A stretch of DNA of 64,000 bases from CAIYRG01 sp964446945 (GCA_964446945.1 CAYUQO010000016.1:1-64000); one strand, 5' to 3'; shown: positions 9,135 through 16,773, numbered from the stretch's first letter. The notes: a model not told the origin generated them from the letters alone. A program made the numbers and translations.

Positions 9135-9413
9135 TCATTTTATGTAGCTGCGCAGCACGTCCAGCAGTTCTTCTGCGGCTTCAACCTCGGACCGCGTCGG
9201 CTTGCGCTCAGCACCCAGCAGATGGTCCTGAATGTGATCCTCGACGACTTCGGCCATGATGCTGTTGATGGCGCCGCGGCCGGCGGCCAGCAGGCGCACC
9301 ACTTCGGTGAAGCTCGCATCGTTTTCGACCGCGCGTTCCAGCGCCTCGATTTGTCCGGCGAGCCGTCGGACCCGATTGATGAGTTTCTGCCTGTCTTCGA
9401 GCGCGTCGGGCAT
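9135..9413 (-). CDS. CsoR/RcnR/FrmR-family (DUF156) transcriptional repressor
   Basis: A 92-residue all-helical repressor. The signature runs from RQKLINRVRRLAGQIEAL to GRGAINSIMAEVVEDHIQDHL. In RcnR the metal ligands are the N-terminal His, Cys35, His60 and His64; here the two His of EDHIQDH align with His60/His64, but the Cys position is occupied by Phe (NDASFTEV). It therefore should not sense formaldehyde or Cu(I) by the usual cysteine chemistry. I start at MPDALEDR because upstream in-frame codons lie inside the operator palindromes. It is divergent from the mgtA locus, so it likely regulates itself and possibly that locus. Confidence 0.88.
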   Translation of the reverse strand: MPDALEDRQKLINRVRRLAGQIEALERAVENDASFTEVVRLLAAGRGAINSIMAEVVEDHIQDHLLGAERKPTRSEVEAAEELLDVLRSYIK

Positions 9414-9425
9414 TTCGTTTGCATA

Positions 9426-9464
9426 TACCCCAGGGGGTACTTGCAACAATACCCCTTCGGGTAT
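9426..9464. promoter_or_regulatory. Two G-tract palindromes, probable CsoR/RcnR-type operators
   Basis: TACCCC-AG-GGGGTA (9426-9439) and ATACCC-CTTC-GGGTAT (9449-9464) are tandem inverted repeats with AT-flanked G/C tracts, the architecture known for RcnR and CsoR operators. They lie 13-51 bp upstream of the repressor start codon and between it and the divergent mgtA leader. Confidence 0.65.
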
Positions 9465-9566
9465 ATATGGTGCAACACGGATCGGGGGGGTGATTCCTTC
9501 GATCCTTCACTGCCGTCTGGGCATTTGCGTGCCGGGGGGCAGATCAGCAACGCAACGAAGGAACCA

Positions 9567-9698
9567 ATGAACCCGCGACCTAGCAGCCGGTCCGCCAATC
9601 GCGACATGAGATTGTATCAGAGCCGCGATAAGGGACCGTTCCACCGCTCGGGAAGCGCATGCGACCGTGATCCGTTCGACGTCACTGCGTTGATCTGA
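9567..9698 (+). CDS. Leader ORF 1 upstream of mgtA (43 residues)
   Basis: ATG at 9567 is preceded by GAAGGAACCA, a usable Shine-Dalgarno. The predicted peptide begins MNPRPSSRSANRD and ends ACDRDPFDVTALI; it is rich in Arg, Ser, Asp and Pro and has no membrane segment or recognised domain. Its stop is only 6 nt before the 5' arm of the SD-occluding hairpin at 9705-9754, so a terminating or stalled ribosome would overlap that arm. By analogy with mgtL/mgtP of enterobacteria it may be a regulatory leader peptide rather than a functional protein. Coding status is inferred from position and SD only. Confidence 0.5.
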   Translation: MNPRPSSRSANRDMRLYQSRDKGPFHRSGSACDRDPFDVTALI

Positions 9699-9704
9699 AC
9701 GACC

Positions 9705-9754
9705 GCTTGCCTCCCGGGCTTGGGCCAACTGGCTTGAGCAATCAGGAGGCAAGC
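9705..9754 (+). promoter_or_regulatory. SD-occluding RNA hairpin in the mgtA leader
   Basis: GCTTGCCTCC (9705-9714) is perfectly complementary to GGAGGCAAGC (9745-9754), which contains the AGGAGG ribosome-binding site of leader ORF 2 and abuts its ATG. An inner stem GCTTGGGCC/GGCTTGAGC (9718-9726/9731-9739, with three G-U pairs) closes on the loop AACT. The whole forms one long hairpin that would block initiation of leader ORF 2 and, through translational coupling, of the ATPase. Confidence 0.75.
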
Positions 9755-9898
9755 ATGTTTTCTGTTCTCATTCGTCCCACCGGGACACCGCAATTCCAAT
9801 TCCGTCGGGCGCCGGCTGGCGCTCGCCAAAGCCGCGTTCGGGGTTCTGCCCGTCTGCTCACGTGTTCATTGCAGGAAGCGGCGCGGATTCATGAATGA
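9755..9898 (+). CDS. Leader ORF 2 translationally coupled to mgtA (47 residues)
   Basis: ATG at 9755 has a perfect AGGAGG Shine-Dalgarno 6 nt upstream, itself buried in the hairpin at 9705-9754. The peptide starts MFSVLIRPTGTPQFQF and is Arg/Ala-rich. Its stop (9896-9898) overlaps the ATPase start at 9891 by eight bases, the geometry of translational coupling. No domain is recognised. The strong SD with overlap onto mgtA makes it likely to be translated; its role is probably to gate ATPase translation. Confidence 0.6.
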   Translation: MFSVLIRPTGTPQFQFRRAPAGARQSRVRGSARLLTCSLQEAARIHE

Positions 9899-12575
9899 AG
9901 AAATCAGAACCCGCCCGCAGGGGCGCGCCATTCGGACCGCGCAGATGCTGTCGTCGCGGTTGGCGGAAATCGCCGACTGCACGGGTGATGAAGCGCTGGC
10001 CCGCCTGGATGCGACGCGCCAGGGGCTGACCGAAGAACAGGTTGAGGAGCGGCGCGACCAGTTCGGCGTGAATGAGATCACGCATGAGCGGCCGCCGACC
10101 TGGTATTCGCAGCTGTTTTGGGCGTTCATCACCCCGTTCAACGGCGTGCTTTTCGCCGTCAGCCTGGTATCGCTTTTCACCGATGTGATCTTTGCCGAGC
10201 CGGAAGACCGCTCCTTCCGGACCATCATCGTGCTGATGACAATGGTTCTGCTCAGCACGTTGTTGCGGTTCTGGCAGGAATACCGCTCGAACAAAGCGGC
10301 CGAAGAGCTGAAGGCCATGGTGCGGTCGACCACCGCGGTTTTGCGGGCGGATGCCGAGCGCGCACGCGAAATCCCGATTTCGGAGCTGGTCCCGGGCGAC
10401 ATCGTGATGTTGGCCGCAGGCGACATGATCCCCGCAGATGTGCGGGTATTGTCGGCAAAAGACCTGTTCGTCAGCCAGGCCATGCTCACCGGCGAGTCGA
10501 TCCCGGTGGAGAAGCACCCCGCACCGCTTGCCCGTCCGGCGGGCGCAGACTCGCAGCGCGGCGCGCTCGATCTGGAAACCATATGCTTCCTGGGTTCAAA
10601 CGTGGTCAGCGGCACCGCGACCGGGGTGATCGCGGTGACCGGCGATTCGACCTATTTCGGTGCGGTCGCGCGCGATATCGCCGGCACGCGGCCGTTGACC
10701 AGCTTCGATATCGGCATCACCCGCGTGAGTTGGCTGCTGATCCGTTTCATCGCGGCGATGACGCCGGTGGTATTCCTGATCAACGGCTTCACCAAGCATA
10801 ACTGGCTCGAAGCCTTGCTGTTCGCGGTGTCGGTGGCGGTAGGGCTGACCCCCGAAATGTTGCCGATGATTGTGACTGCCAATCTGGCCAAGGGTGCGGT
10901 GGCCATGGCGCGGCGCAAGACGATCGTGAAGCGGCTGAATGCCATCCAGAATTTCGGCGCCATGGATATCCTCTGTACCGACAAGACCGGTACGCTGACG
11001 CAGAACAAGGTTATCCTCGAAAAGCATCTCGACTTGCATGGCGAGGAGAACGGCGAAGTTCTCGCATTCGCCTGGCTCAACAGTTTCCATCAGACCGGCC
11101 TGAAGAACCTGATGGATGTCGCGGTGCTGGAATATGCCGACCTTTATGGTGTGACCGATGATGTCCGGCATTTCCGCAAGATCGATGAAATCCCGTTCGA
11201 CTTTGTGCGCCGCCGCATGTCGGTCGTGGTGCGCAACGGCGACAACCGCAATCTTCTCATCTGCAAGGGTGCGATCGAAGAATTGATGCCACTTTGCGAG
11301 CACGCCGATACCAATTGCGGGGGAGCCGGCGAAATCCTGCCGTTTAGCGATGAAGCGCGAAACGAGGCGCGAGCTTTCACCCGCGACTTGAACGAAGACG
11401 GCCTGCGCGCACTGGCTGTCGCATATAAATGGATGCCGGCGGAAGACCGCACCTACACGGTTGCCGACGAAACGGGTCTGACGCTCGCCGGTTATGTGGC
11501 GTTCCTCGATCCGCCCAAGGAGACGGCGCACGAAGCCATTGCGGCGCTCGCCGAGCATGGGATCGAGGTCAAGGTCATTACCGGCGACAACGATGTCGTC
11601 ACGCGAAAGATCTGCCGCGAGGTGGCGCTTGAGGTCGAGGGCGTCCTGCTCGGCCGCGAGGTGGAAGCGCTTTCGGATGATCAACTGGCGGAACGCGCGG
11701 AACACACCACGATTTTCGCGAAGATGTCGCCGCTGCAGAAGTCGCGCGTGATCCGGGCGCTGAAGAGCCGTGGCCACACCGTCGGTTATCTCGGCGACGG
11801 GATCAATGATGCGGCAGCGCTGAAAGACGCCGATGTCGGGATATCCGTCGACAGCGCCGTCGACGTTGCGAAGGAATCGGCGGACATCATCCTGCTGGAA
11901 CGCAACCTGATGGTGCTCGAAGAGGCTGTCATCGAAGGCCGCAAGACGTTTGCGAATATCAACAAGTATATCAAGATGACGGCCAGCTCGAATTTCGGCA
12001 ATGTGTTCAGTGTGCTGATCGCCAGCTCAGTTCTGCCGTTCCTGCCGATGCTGCCCATTCAGCTTTTGACCCAGAACCTGCTTTACGACGTCTCGCAGGT
12101 TTCAATTCCGTGGGACGATGTGGATCGCGATTACCTGAAGGCGCCGCGCAAGTGGGACGCAAGCGGGTTGGCGCGGTTCATGGTGTTCATCGGCCCGATC
12201 AGCTCGATTTTCGATGTCGTAACATTCGCCGTGATGTGGTTCGTCTTCGGCGCGCGGACACCGGCGGAGCAGTCGCTGTTTCAGACCGGCTGGTTCGTGG
12301 TCGGCCTGCTGACGCAAACACTGATCGTCCATATGATCCGGACACAGCAGATACCGTTCATCCAGAGCCGCGCGTCAACCCCGGTGATTTCGCTGACCGC
12401 CAGTATCATGGCACTGGGGATCATCCTGCCGTTTACGCCCGTGGGGGTGCAGCTTGGCATGGTGGCCCTGCCGCTGGCCTATTTCCCGTGGCTGATCGGA
12501 ATTCTGCTCTGTTACTGCACGCTGACGCAGATCGTGAAGCGCTTCTACATCAGCCGGTTTCATCAGTGGCTGTAG
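9891..12575 (+). CDS. mgtA: Magnesium-translocating P-type ATPase (P3B)
   Basis: An 894-residue inner-membrane ATPase that imports Mg2+ using ATP. The phosphorylation motif DKTGTLTQNK carries the acceptor Asp at residue 364, the A-domain shows MLTGESIPVEK, and the hinge shows GDGINDAAALKDADVG followed by SVDSAVDVAKESADIIL. The N-terminal cation-ATPase domain and MgtA-typical segments such as TASSNFGNVFSV and LLTQNLLYDVSQ are present, with about ten membrane helices. Length and motifs match MgtA/MgtB rather than Ca2+ or heavy-metal pumps. It is preceded by two leader ORFs and an SD-occluding hairpin, and faces a CsoR/RcnR-type repressor. Expression is therefore probably controlled both at transcription and translation. 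Confidence 0.95.
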   Translation: MNEEIRTRPQGRAIRTAQMLSSRLAEIADCTGDEALARLDATRQGLTEEQVEERRDQFGVNEITHERPPTWYSQLFWAFITPFNGVLFAVSLVSLFTDVIFAEPEDRSFRTIIVLMTMVLLSTLLRFWQEYRSNKAAEELKAMVRSTTAVLRADAERAREIPISELVPGDIVMLAAGDMIPADVRVLSAKDLFVSQAMLTGESIPVEKHPAPLARPAGADSQRGALDLETICFLGSNVVSGTATGVIAVTGDSTYFGAVARDIAGTRPLTSFDIGITRVSWLLIRFIAAMTPVVFLINGFTKHNWLEALLFAVSVAVGLTPEMLPMIVTANLAKGAVAMARRKTIVKRLNAIQNFGAMDILCTDKTGTLTQNKVILEKHLDLHGEENGEVLAFAWLNSFHQTGLKNLMDVAVLEYADLYGVTDDVRHFRKIDEIPFDFVRRRMSVVVRNGDNRNLLICKGAIEELMPLCEHADTNCGGAGEILPFSDEARNEARAFTRDLNEDGLRALAVAYKWMPAEDRTYTVADETGLTLAGYVAFLDPPKETAHEAIAALAEHGIEVKVITGDNDVVTRKICREVALEVEGVLLGREVEALSDDQLAERAEHTTIFAKMSPLQKSRVIRALKSRGHTVGYLGDGINDAAALKDADVGISVDSAVDVAKESADIILLERNLMVLEEAVIEGRKTFANINKYIKMTASSNFGNVFSVLIASSVLPFLPMLPIQLLTQNLLYDVSQVSIPWDDVDRDYLKAPRKWDASGLARFMVFIGPISSIFDVVTFAVMWFVFGARTPAEQSLFQTGWFVVGLLTQTLIVHMIRTQQIPFIQSRASTPVISLTASIMALGIILPFTPVGVQLGMVALPLAYFPWLIGILLCYCTLTQIVKRFYISRFHQWL

Positions 12576-12656
12576 AGATACAGGGAATTCTGAACCGACC
12601 GGTCTTGCGCCGAGGGACACATTATTTCAGTTTAGCCCGCGATGAGGGGTTCGGGT

Positions 12657-13427
12657 ATGGACGGGGATCGGTCGCGCCGCTCTCGCAGGGGGCTGCGTTG
12701 GACTATCGCGGCGGCATTCGCCACTGCGCTTCTGCTGGCCGTCGCCCCGTCACGGCCGCTGAACGCGCAAAGTTCGGGCAAAACTGAAGTCGACGTTGAG
12801 TTGATCCTGGCCATCGACGCGTCCGGCAGCGTCGATGATGACCGATTCGAATTGCAGAAGCGGGGATTTGCCGCCGCATTTCGCAGTCAGAAGGTGTTGA
12901 ATGCCATTCGCGCCGGCGATCATCGGGCGATCGGGATTTTCATGCTGCAATGGACCGGCCCGCCACAGCAGGAAGTCATGGTGCCGTGGACCTATGTGAG
13001 CGATGAAATTTCCGCCGCGCGGGTGGCCGCGCTGATTGAAGCTGCGCCGCGCCGGCTGATGGGCGGTGGAACATCGATTTCGGGCGCGATCGATTATTCG
13101 GTCAAGGCGATGGCCACGAGTCCTTTTCGCGGCACCAAGCGCGTCATCGATGTATCGGGCGACGGCGCCAATAATATCGGCCGCCCGGCGGAGCAGGCGC
13201 GCGATGAGGCGGTGCATCAGGGAATGCAGATCAACGGGCTGCCGATCCTGACAGTGGAACCCGATCTTGATCAGTATTACCGCAAGAACGTGATCGGTGG
13301 GCCCGGCGCATTCGCGATCGTGGCCAAAACCTACGATCAATATTCCGATGCGATTTTGCGCAAACTGGTGACGGAGATTTCGCAGAACCAGCGCCACGGC
13401 TATAGGTTCGCAGCAAACCGGCCTTAG
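12657..13427 (+). CDS. DUF1194 exported VWA-like protein (tandem copy 1)
   Basis: A 256-residue exported protein with a long basic n-region and signal peptide ending near PLNAQ. The VWA motif LILAIDASGSVDDDRFELQKRG and second motif RVIDVSGDGANNIGRPAEQARDEAV are intact. The C-terminal part ILTVEPDLDQYYRKNVIGGPGAF is shared almost word for word with the next gene, so the two are recent tandem duplicates. I choose the ATG at 12657 because GAGGGG precedes it; an ATG at 12642 is possible. It starts 81 bp after mgtA on the same strand. Confidence 0.88.
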   Translation: MDGDRSRRSRRGLRWTIAAAFATALLLAVAPSRPLNAQSSGKTEVDVELILAIDASGSVDDDRFELQKRGFAAAFRSQKVLNAIRAGDHRAIGIFMLQWTGPPQQEVMVPWTYVSDEISAARVAALIEAAPRRLMGGGTSISGAIDYSVKAMATSPFRGTKRVIDVSGDGANNIGRPAEQARDEAVHQGMQINGLPILTVEPDLDQYYRKNVIGGPGAFAIVAKTYDQYSDAILRKLVTEISQNQRHGYRFAANRP

Positions 13428-13448
13428 CGGACTGCCAGGAGATTGCGC

Positions 13449-14261
13449 ATGATCGAATTCAGGGCCGCATTCCGCACGATGATGGTGCTGGCGGTCGCGT
13501 TCTGGTGCCTTCCGGCCGCTGCCGCCCAAAATGCGCCGAATGGTCCTCGCCCCGACCAGTGCGGCACGGCCGCACTGGCGCGGAATCAAACAAATTGCGC
13601 GCAAGGCGCGCGGCGTTCGGCCGAACCGCAGGTGGATGTCAATCTCGTGCTTGCGGTGGATGCGTCCGGCAGCGTTTCGGAAGACCGGTTCGAATTGCAG
13701 AAACGGGGTTACGCCGCTGCATTCCGCAATCCGAAAGTTCTTGCTGCGATTCGCAACGGCAATTATGGGGCGGTTTCCGTGTCCATGGTGCAATGGACCG
13801 GCCCCACGCTGCATGTCGTCGTGGTTCCGTGGATGACAGTGCGTAATCAGCCGTCGGCATTGGCACTGGCAGCGGCGATTGACGCTGCGCCGCGGCGCAT
13901 TTTCGGCGGCGGGACATCTTTATCCGGCGCCATCGATTATGGCGTGATCATGCTGACCGCGAGTCCGACAACGGCAACTCGTCAGGTCATCGATATATCG
14001 GGCGACGGCTCCAACAATATCGGCCGGCCCGCCGAACAGGCGCGCGATGAAGCCGTGAAGCTCGGCATAAGAATCAATGGATTGCCCATCCTGACGGTCG
14101 AACCCGATCTCGACGCCTATTACCGCCAGTTCGTCGTCGGCGGACCGGGTGCATTCGTCATTCCGGCCAGGAGTTACGACCAGTTTGCCGATGCGATCTT
14201 GCGGAAATTGATCGCGGAGATATCAGGGCTTCCGCCCGCGACCAGGCTGGCCAACCGGTGA
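13449..14261 (+). CDS. DUF1194 exported VWA-like protein (tandem copy 2, carries an in-frame repeat)
   Basis: A 270-residue paralogue of the preceding gene, 21 bp downstream. The start at 13449 has AGGAG 7 bases upstream. The signal peptide ends in LPAAAAQ and the VWA motif LVLAVDASGSVSEDRFELQKRG is intact. Compared with copy 1 and the 8151 paralogue it has about 27 extra residues (roughly 32-58, including DQCGTAALARNQTNCAQGAR) between signal peptide and domain; these are encoded by a palindromic repeat also present intergenically near 1650. Two cysteines are introduced by the insert. The insertion is in frame and in a linker, so the protein is probably functional. Confidence 0.9.
   Translation: MIEFRAAFRTMMVLAVAFWCLPAAAAQNAPNGPRPDQCGTAALARNQTNCAQGARRSAEPQVDVNLVLAVDASGSVSEDRFELQKRGYAAAFRNPKVLAAIRNGNYGAVSVSMVQWTGPTLHVVVVPWMTVRNQPSALALAAAIDAAPRRIFGGGTSLSGAIDYGVIMLTASPTTATRQVIDISGDGSNNIGRPAEQARDEAVKLGIRINGLPILTVEPDLDAYYRQFVVGGPGAFVIPARSYDQFADAILRKLIAEISGLPPATRLANR
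13551..13613. repeat. Palindromic repeat inside a coding sequence (copy B)
   Basis: CAGTGCGGC/GCCGCACTG (13557-13565/13569-13577) and GCGCGC/GCGCGC (13597-13602/13606-13611) repeat the two central hairpins of the intergenic element at 1645-1708 in the same order and spacing, at about 80% identity by eye. Here the element lies in frame inside the DUF1194 gene and is translated. Confidence 0.8.
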
Positions 14262-14331
14262 GGTGAGCGTTAAAGCGCAATCCGGCGAAGTGTGAGCGGT
14301 TCGTCGTTAGATTGCGCGACAATCAATCGAA

Positions 14332-14375
14332 GCTAGAGCGTGATCCGATCAAGTTTAATTGGATCACGCTCTAGC
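14332..14375. terminator. 15-bp perfect inverted repeat between convergent genes
   Basis: GCTAGAGCGTGATCC (14332-14346) and its exact complement (14361-14375) flank a 14-base spacer. The right arm contains the stop codon of the GlsB-type gene. It sits between converging genes and could terminate both; the core GCGTGATC is shared with the palindrome at 5101-5137 and resembles repeats dispersed in Rhizobiales. Confidence 0.6.
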
Positions 14376-14631
14376 GCAGTCCGCGCCGGCCGGTGACAGC
14401 GTGGAACAGCAGAAGCACGACAATCGCACCGATCACCGCGACGACCATCGAATAAATATTGAAGCCGGTCACGCCATGACCGCCGATGGCATCGAAGATG
14501 AACCCGCCGACGAGCGCCCCCACAATTCCCAACGCGATGTTGAGAATGCAGCCTTCGCCGCGTTTGTTGACGACATGGCTGGCAATAAAACCGGTGATCA
14601 GCCCAAAAAATATCCAGCCGAGGATCGACAT
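14371..14631 (-). CDS. GlsB/YeaQ/YmgE family stress-response membrane protein
   Basis: An 86-residue inner-membrane protein with three hydrophobic helices and the glycine-rich family pattern (LGWIFFGLITGFIASHVVNK, then NIALGIVGALVGGFIFDAIG). The family was once annotated as transglycosylase-associated; members are induced by stress and their activity is unproven. I start at MSILGWIFF (14631), which gives the usual 82-86 residue length and has GGA about 10 bases upstream, instead of the ATG 14 codons earlier. Confidence 0.88.
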   Translation of the reverse strand: MSILGWIFFGLITGFIASHVVNKRGEGCILNIALGIVGALVGGFIFDAIGGHGVTGFNIYSMVVAVIGAIVVLLLFHAVTGRRGLR

Positions 14632-14736
14632 ATACCAGGTTCCATCTGCCCAATTATTCCGGAGATTTGACATGGAACAAGTCAGAGGACCAGATTCCCA
14701 TGACAGTCTGGCCCGTTAATATAGAGTAGGTGGACC

Positions 14737-15150
14737 ATGAAACACGCAGGAACACTGATCGCGGCATCAGCGGCTTTCATGACCGCGCATGCCGCAATGG
14801 CGCAGCAGCCCCCCGTCGCGGCAGAGCCGCCGCAGCAGGAGACCTGCCTTCAGAACAATCGGATCTGGCAGTGGAACGCGGTCAATGACCGGCTGCTTCT
14901 CGTTACCGACCGCAGTTATCACCGCTTCATCGTGCGTCTGGGCGGCGGTTGCATCGGACTTTCCACCTATGCGCTGACCGCATTGCGGTTTCAGAGCTGG
15001 ATGAGTCTCGGCTGTCTCAGCCGGGGGGACCAGGTGATCTACAACGCGCCGGCATTGGGGCGGCTGAACTGCTTCATCCAGGACGTGCAGCCTTATTCCG
15101 ACGCGTTGCTGGCGCAGTTAAAAGAGACAGGCAGCAGCAAGAAGGATTAG
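14737..15150 (+). CDS. DUF6491-like exported protein
   Basis: A 137-residue exported protein with a signal peptide (AAFMTAHAAMAQ) and a Pro-rich linker. The mature part shows IWQWNAVNDRLLLVTDRSYHRFIVRL followed by GGCIGL and a late SLGCLSRGDQVIY, the pattern I associate with DUF6491. Four cysteines in the mature domain (ETCLQN, GGCIG, LGCLS, LNCFI) suggest disulfides in the periplasm. Function is unknown. Its stop codon overlaps that of the convergent asparaginase gene by four bases. Confidence 0.7.
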   Translation: MKHAGTLIAASAAFMTAHAAMAQQPPVAAEPPQQETCLQNNRIWQWNAVNDRLLLVTDRSYHRFIVRLGGGCIGLSTYALTALRFQSWMSLGCLSRGDQVIYNAPALGRLNCFIQDVQPYSDALLAQLKETGSSKKD

Positions 15151-16133
15151 ATCGGGGCGACGAAGCGGCGTTCGCCGACGCTGCGGCCGCGGGTGTCGAG
15201 AACCGGCGCATGCGCCAGGCTTTCCGCCGCAGCTTCGCCGGGAATCGCACCCAACGCGATCAACAGAGCTGCGATCGCCGTCTCTGCGGCGCGTCCCGCG
15301 CCATCCTCGACCTTCAGCGCCGCTCCCAGCCCAAGCGAGGGCAGAATCGCCACGAAGACTCCTTCGGCGCCGGTCTTGACCGCGATTGCGGGACACTGCC
15401 GCATCAGCCTCGTGCATGCGCGGCCGGTGCCCGCGACGAGTTCGGGATGAGCCGTCATGGCGGAGAAAATACGGCGGCACGCTTCGGCACGCTCGGGCAC
15501 AAGGTTGCCAGGATCGGCGATGCGCGCCATCGCGAGCGCCAACGCGCGCAACGGCACGGCAAAATTCGGCACGGTGCAGCCATCGATGGCATAGGGCAGG
15601 GGGCCCGGCACGTCTGAAATTTCCGAAAATGTCCGTTCAACCAGGCGCTGCACCGGATGATCCGGCTGTTCATATCCTGCGACCGGCGCACCGAGCATAC
15701 GCGCCACGGTCATAAAACCCGTGTGCTTGCCGGAGCAGTTGTTGTGCAACGGTGTCCATCTCTCGCCACGGGCGACCATCTCGTTTGCGGTTGACTCGTG
15801 CATCGGCCGATGCGCGCCGCAGGCGAGATCGGCCACTGAACAGCCTATCTTTGCCTGCCAGGCGGCAACGCGCGTGGTGTGCTGCGGCTCGCCGGAATGG
15901 GAGGCGCAGGCCAAAGCAATTTCTTCGCTGCCAAGCGAATACCGCGCGGCAGCTCCCGATTCGATGAGGGGAAGGGCCTGCACGGGTTTCAGCGATGAAC
16001 GCGGATAAGCGGCGGTATTGATGTCGCCGACAGCAAGCCTGATGCCGCCATTCGAGTCGCACACCGCAATTGCGCCGCGGTGGATGCTCTCCACCCGATC
16101 GCCCCGTGTCACTTCGACCAAAACCGGATTCAC
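15147..16133 (-). CDS. L-asparaginase, Rhizobium etli ReAV type
   Basis: Hydrolyses asparagine to aspartate and ammonia; this class is unrelated to the E. coli type I/II enzymes. The 328-residue protein carries the catalytic Ser-x-x-Lys in RSSLKPVQALP, the metal-site Cys and Lys in HNNCSGKHTGF and the third ligand Cys in AIDGCTVPNF, all as in ReAV. I start at the GTG at 16133 because GAAAGGTGG lies just upstream and the length matches the family; an in-frame TTG 17 codons earlier lacks an SD. It is divergent from the SpoU gene and overlaps the downstream convergent gene's stop. Confidence 0.9.
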   Translation of the reverse strand: MNPVLVEVTRGDRVESIHRGAIAVCDSNGGIRLAVGDINTAAYPRSSLKPVQALPLIESGAAARYSLGSEEIALACASHSGEPQHTTRVAAWQAKIGCSVADLACGAHRPMHESTANEMVARGERWTPLHNNCSGKHTGFMTVARMLGAPVAGYEQPDHPVQRLVERTFSEISDVPGPLPYAIDGCTVPNFAVPLRALALAMARIADPGNLVPERAEACRRIFSAMTAHPELVAGTGRACTRLMRQCPAIAVKTGAEGVFVAILPSLGLGAALKVEDGAGRAAETAIAALLIALGAIPGEAAAESLAHAPVLDTRGRSVGERRFVAPI

Positions 16134-16212
16134 GGTGCCACCTTTCCGATCAGCCTTTTGATCCATATTGTGTTGCTTCGGCAAATCAGGGCCGAAATTA
16201 CGGGCAATTGAG

Positions 16213-16773
16213 ATGCGTGGCTATTTTGCAGTCGGCACCGATGGCATCTCCAAACCGATGAATCTTGGAAATCTGTTGCGGATTGCCCATGCTTTTGGGG
16301 CGAGCTTTTTCTTTACCATCGCCGGCCGCGTGAAACTCGCCGATGCGATCTCGGACACATCTGACGCCGCCCGGCATTTGCCGATCTATCAGTTCCCGGC
16401 CGTGGATGATCTTCGCCTGCCGCAGGGCTGCGAGCTGGTCGGCGTCGAGATCACCGACGACGCGATCGAATTGCCGAGTTTCCGGCATCCATTGCGCGCC
16501 GCTTATGTCTTCGGCTCGGAGCGGCTGTCGCTTTCCCCCGCCGTGCTGTCGCGCTGCCGCCACGTCGTCAAAATCCCGACCCGCTTTTCCATCAACGTCG
16601 GAATGGCGGGCGCCATCGTTCTGTACGACCGCATGCTCACCCTATCGAGTTTTGCCGAACGGCCGTTGCGGCCCGGCGGGCCTGCCAAAGCGGCGCTTCC
16701 GCCTCCGGCGAGCTGGGGGAAACCCATTATCCGCAGTGGCAATGGCGCCAAAGCCCCCCGGAGGGGTGAGTAG
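16213..16773 (+). CDS. SpoU/TrmH-type RNA 2'-O-methyltransferase
   Basis: A 186-residue SPOUT-fold methyltransferase. It shows the N-terminal motif NLGNLLRIAHAFGAS with the catalytic Asn/Arg region, then YVFGSERLSLSP (motif 2) and IPTRFSINVGMAGAIVLYDRML (motif 3), which build the SAM-binding trefoil knot. It lacks the extra N-terminal RNA-binding domain of RlmB/TrmH, so the RNA target (tRNA or rRNA) cannot be named. About 25 C-terminal residues after the knot (PLRPGGPAKAALPPPASW) are low complexity. The start is uncertain: ATG at 16213 fits the fold but its SD is weak. Confidence 0.85.
   Translation: MRGYFAVGTDGISKPMNLGNLLRIAHAFGASFFFTIAGRVKLADAISDTSDAARHLPIYQFPAVDDLRLPQGCELVGVEITDDAIELPSFRHPLRAAYVFGSERLSLSPAVLSRCRHVVKIPTRFSINVGMAGAIVLYDRMLTLSSFAERPLRPGGPAKAALPPPASWGKPIIRSGNGAKAPRRGE

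Noticed and set aside
16717..16773. Possible repeat element forming the C-terminus of the SpoU gene
   Set aside because: GC-rich hairpin-like text (CCCCCCGGAGGGG) but no second copy could be matched in the window.
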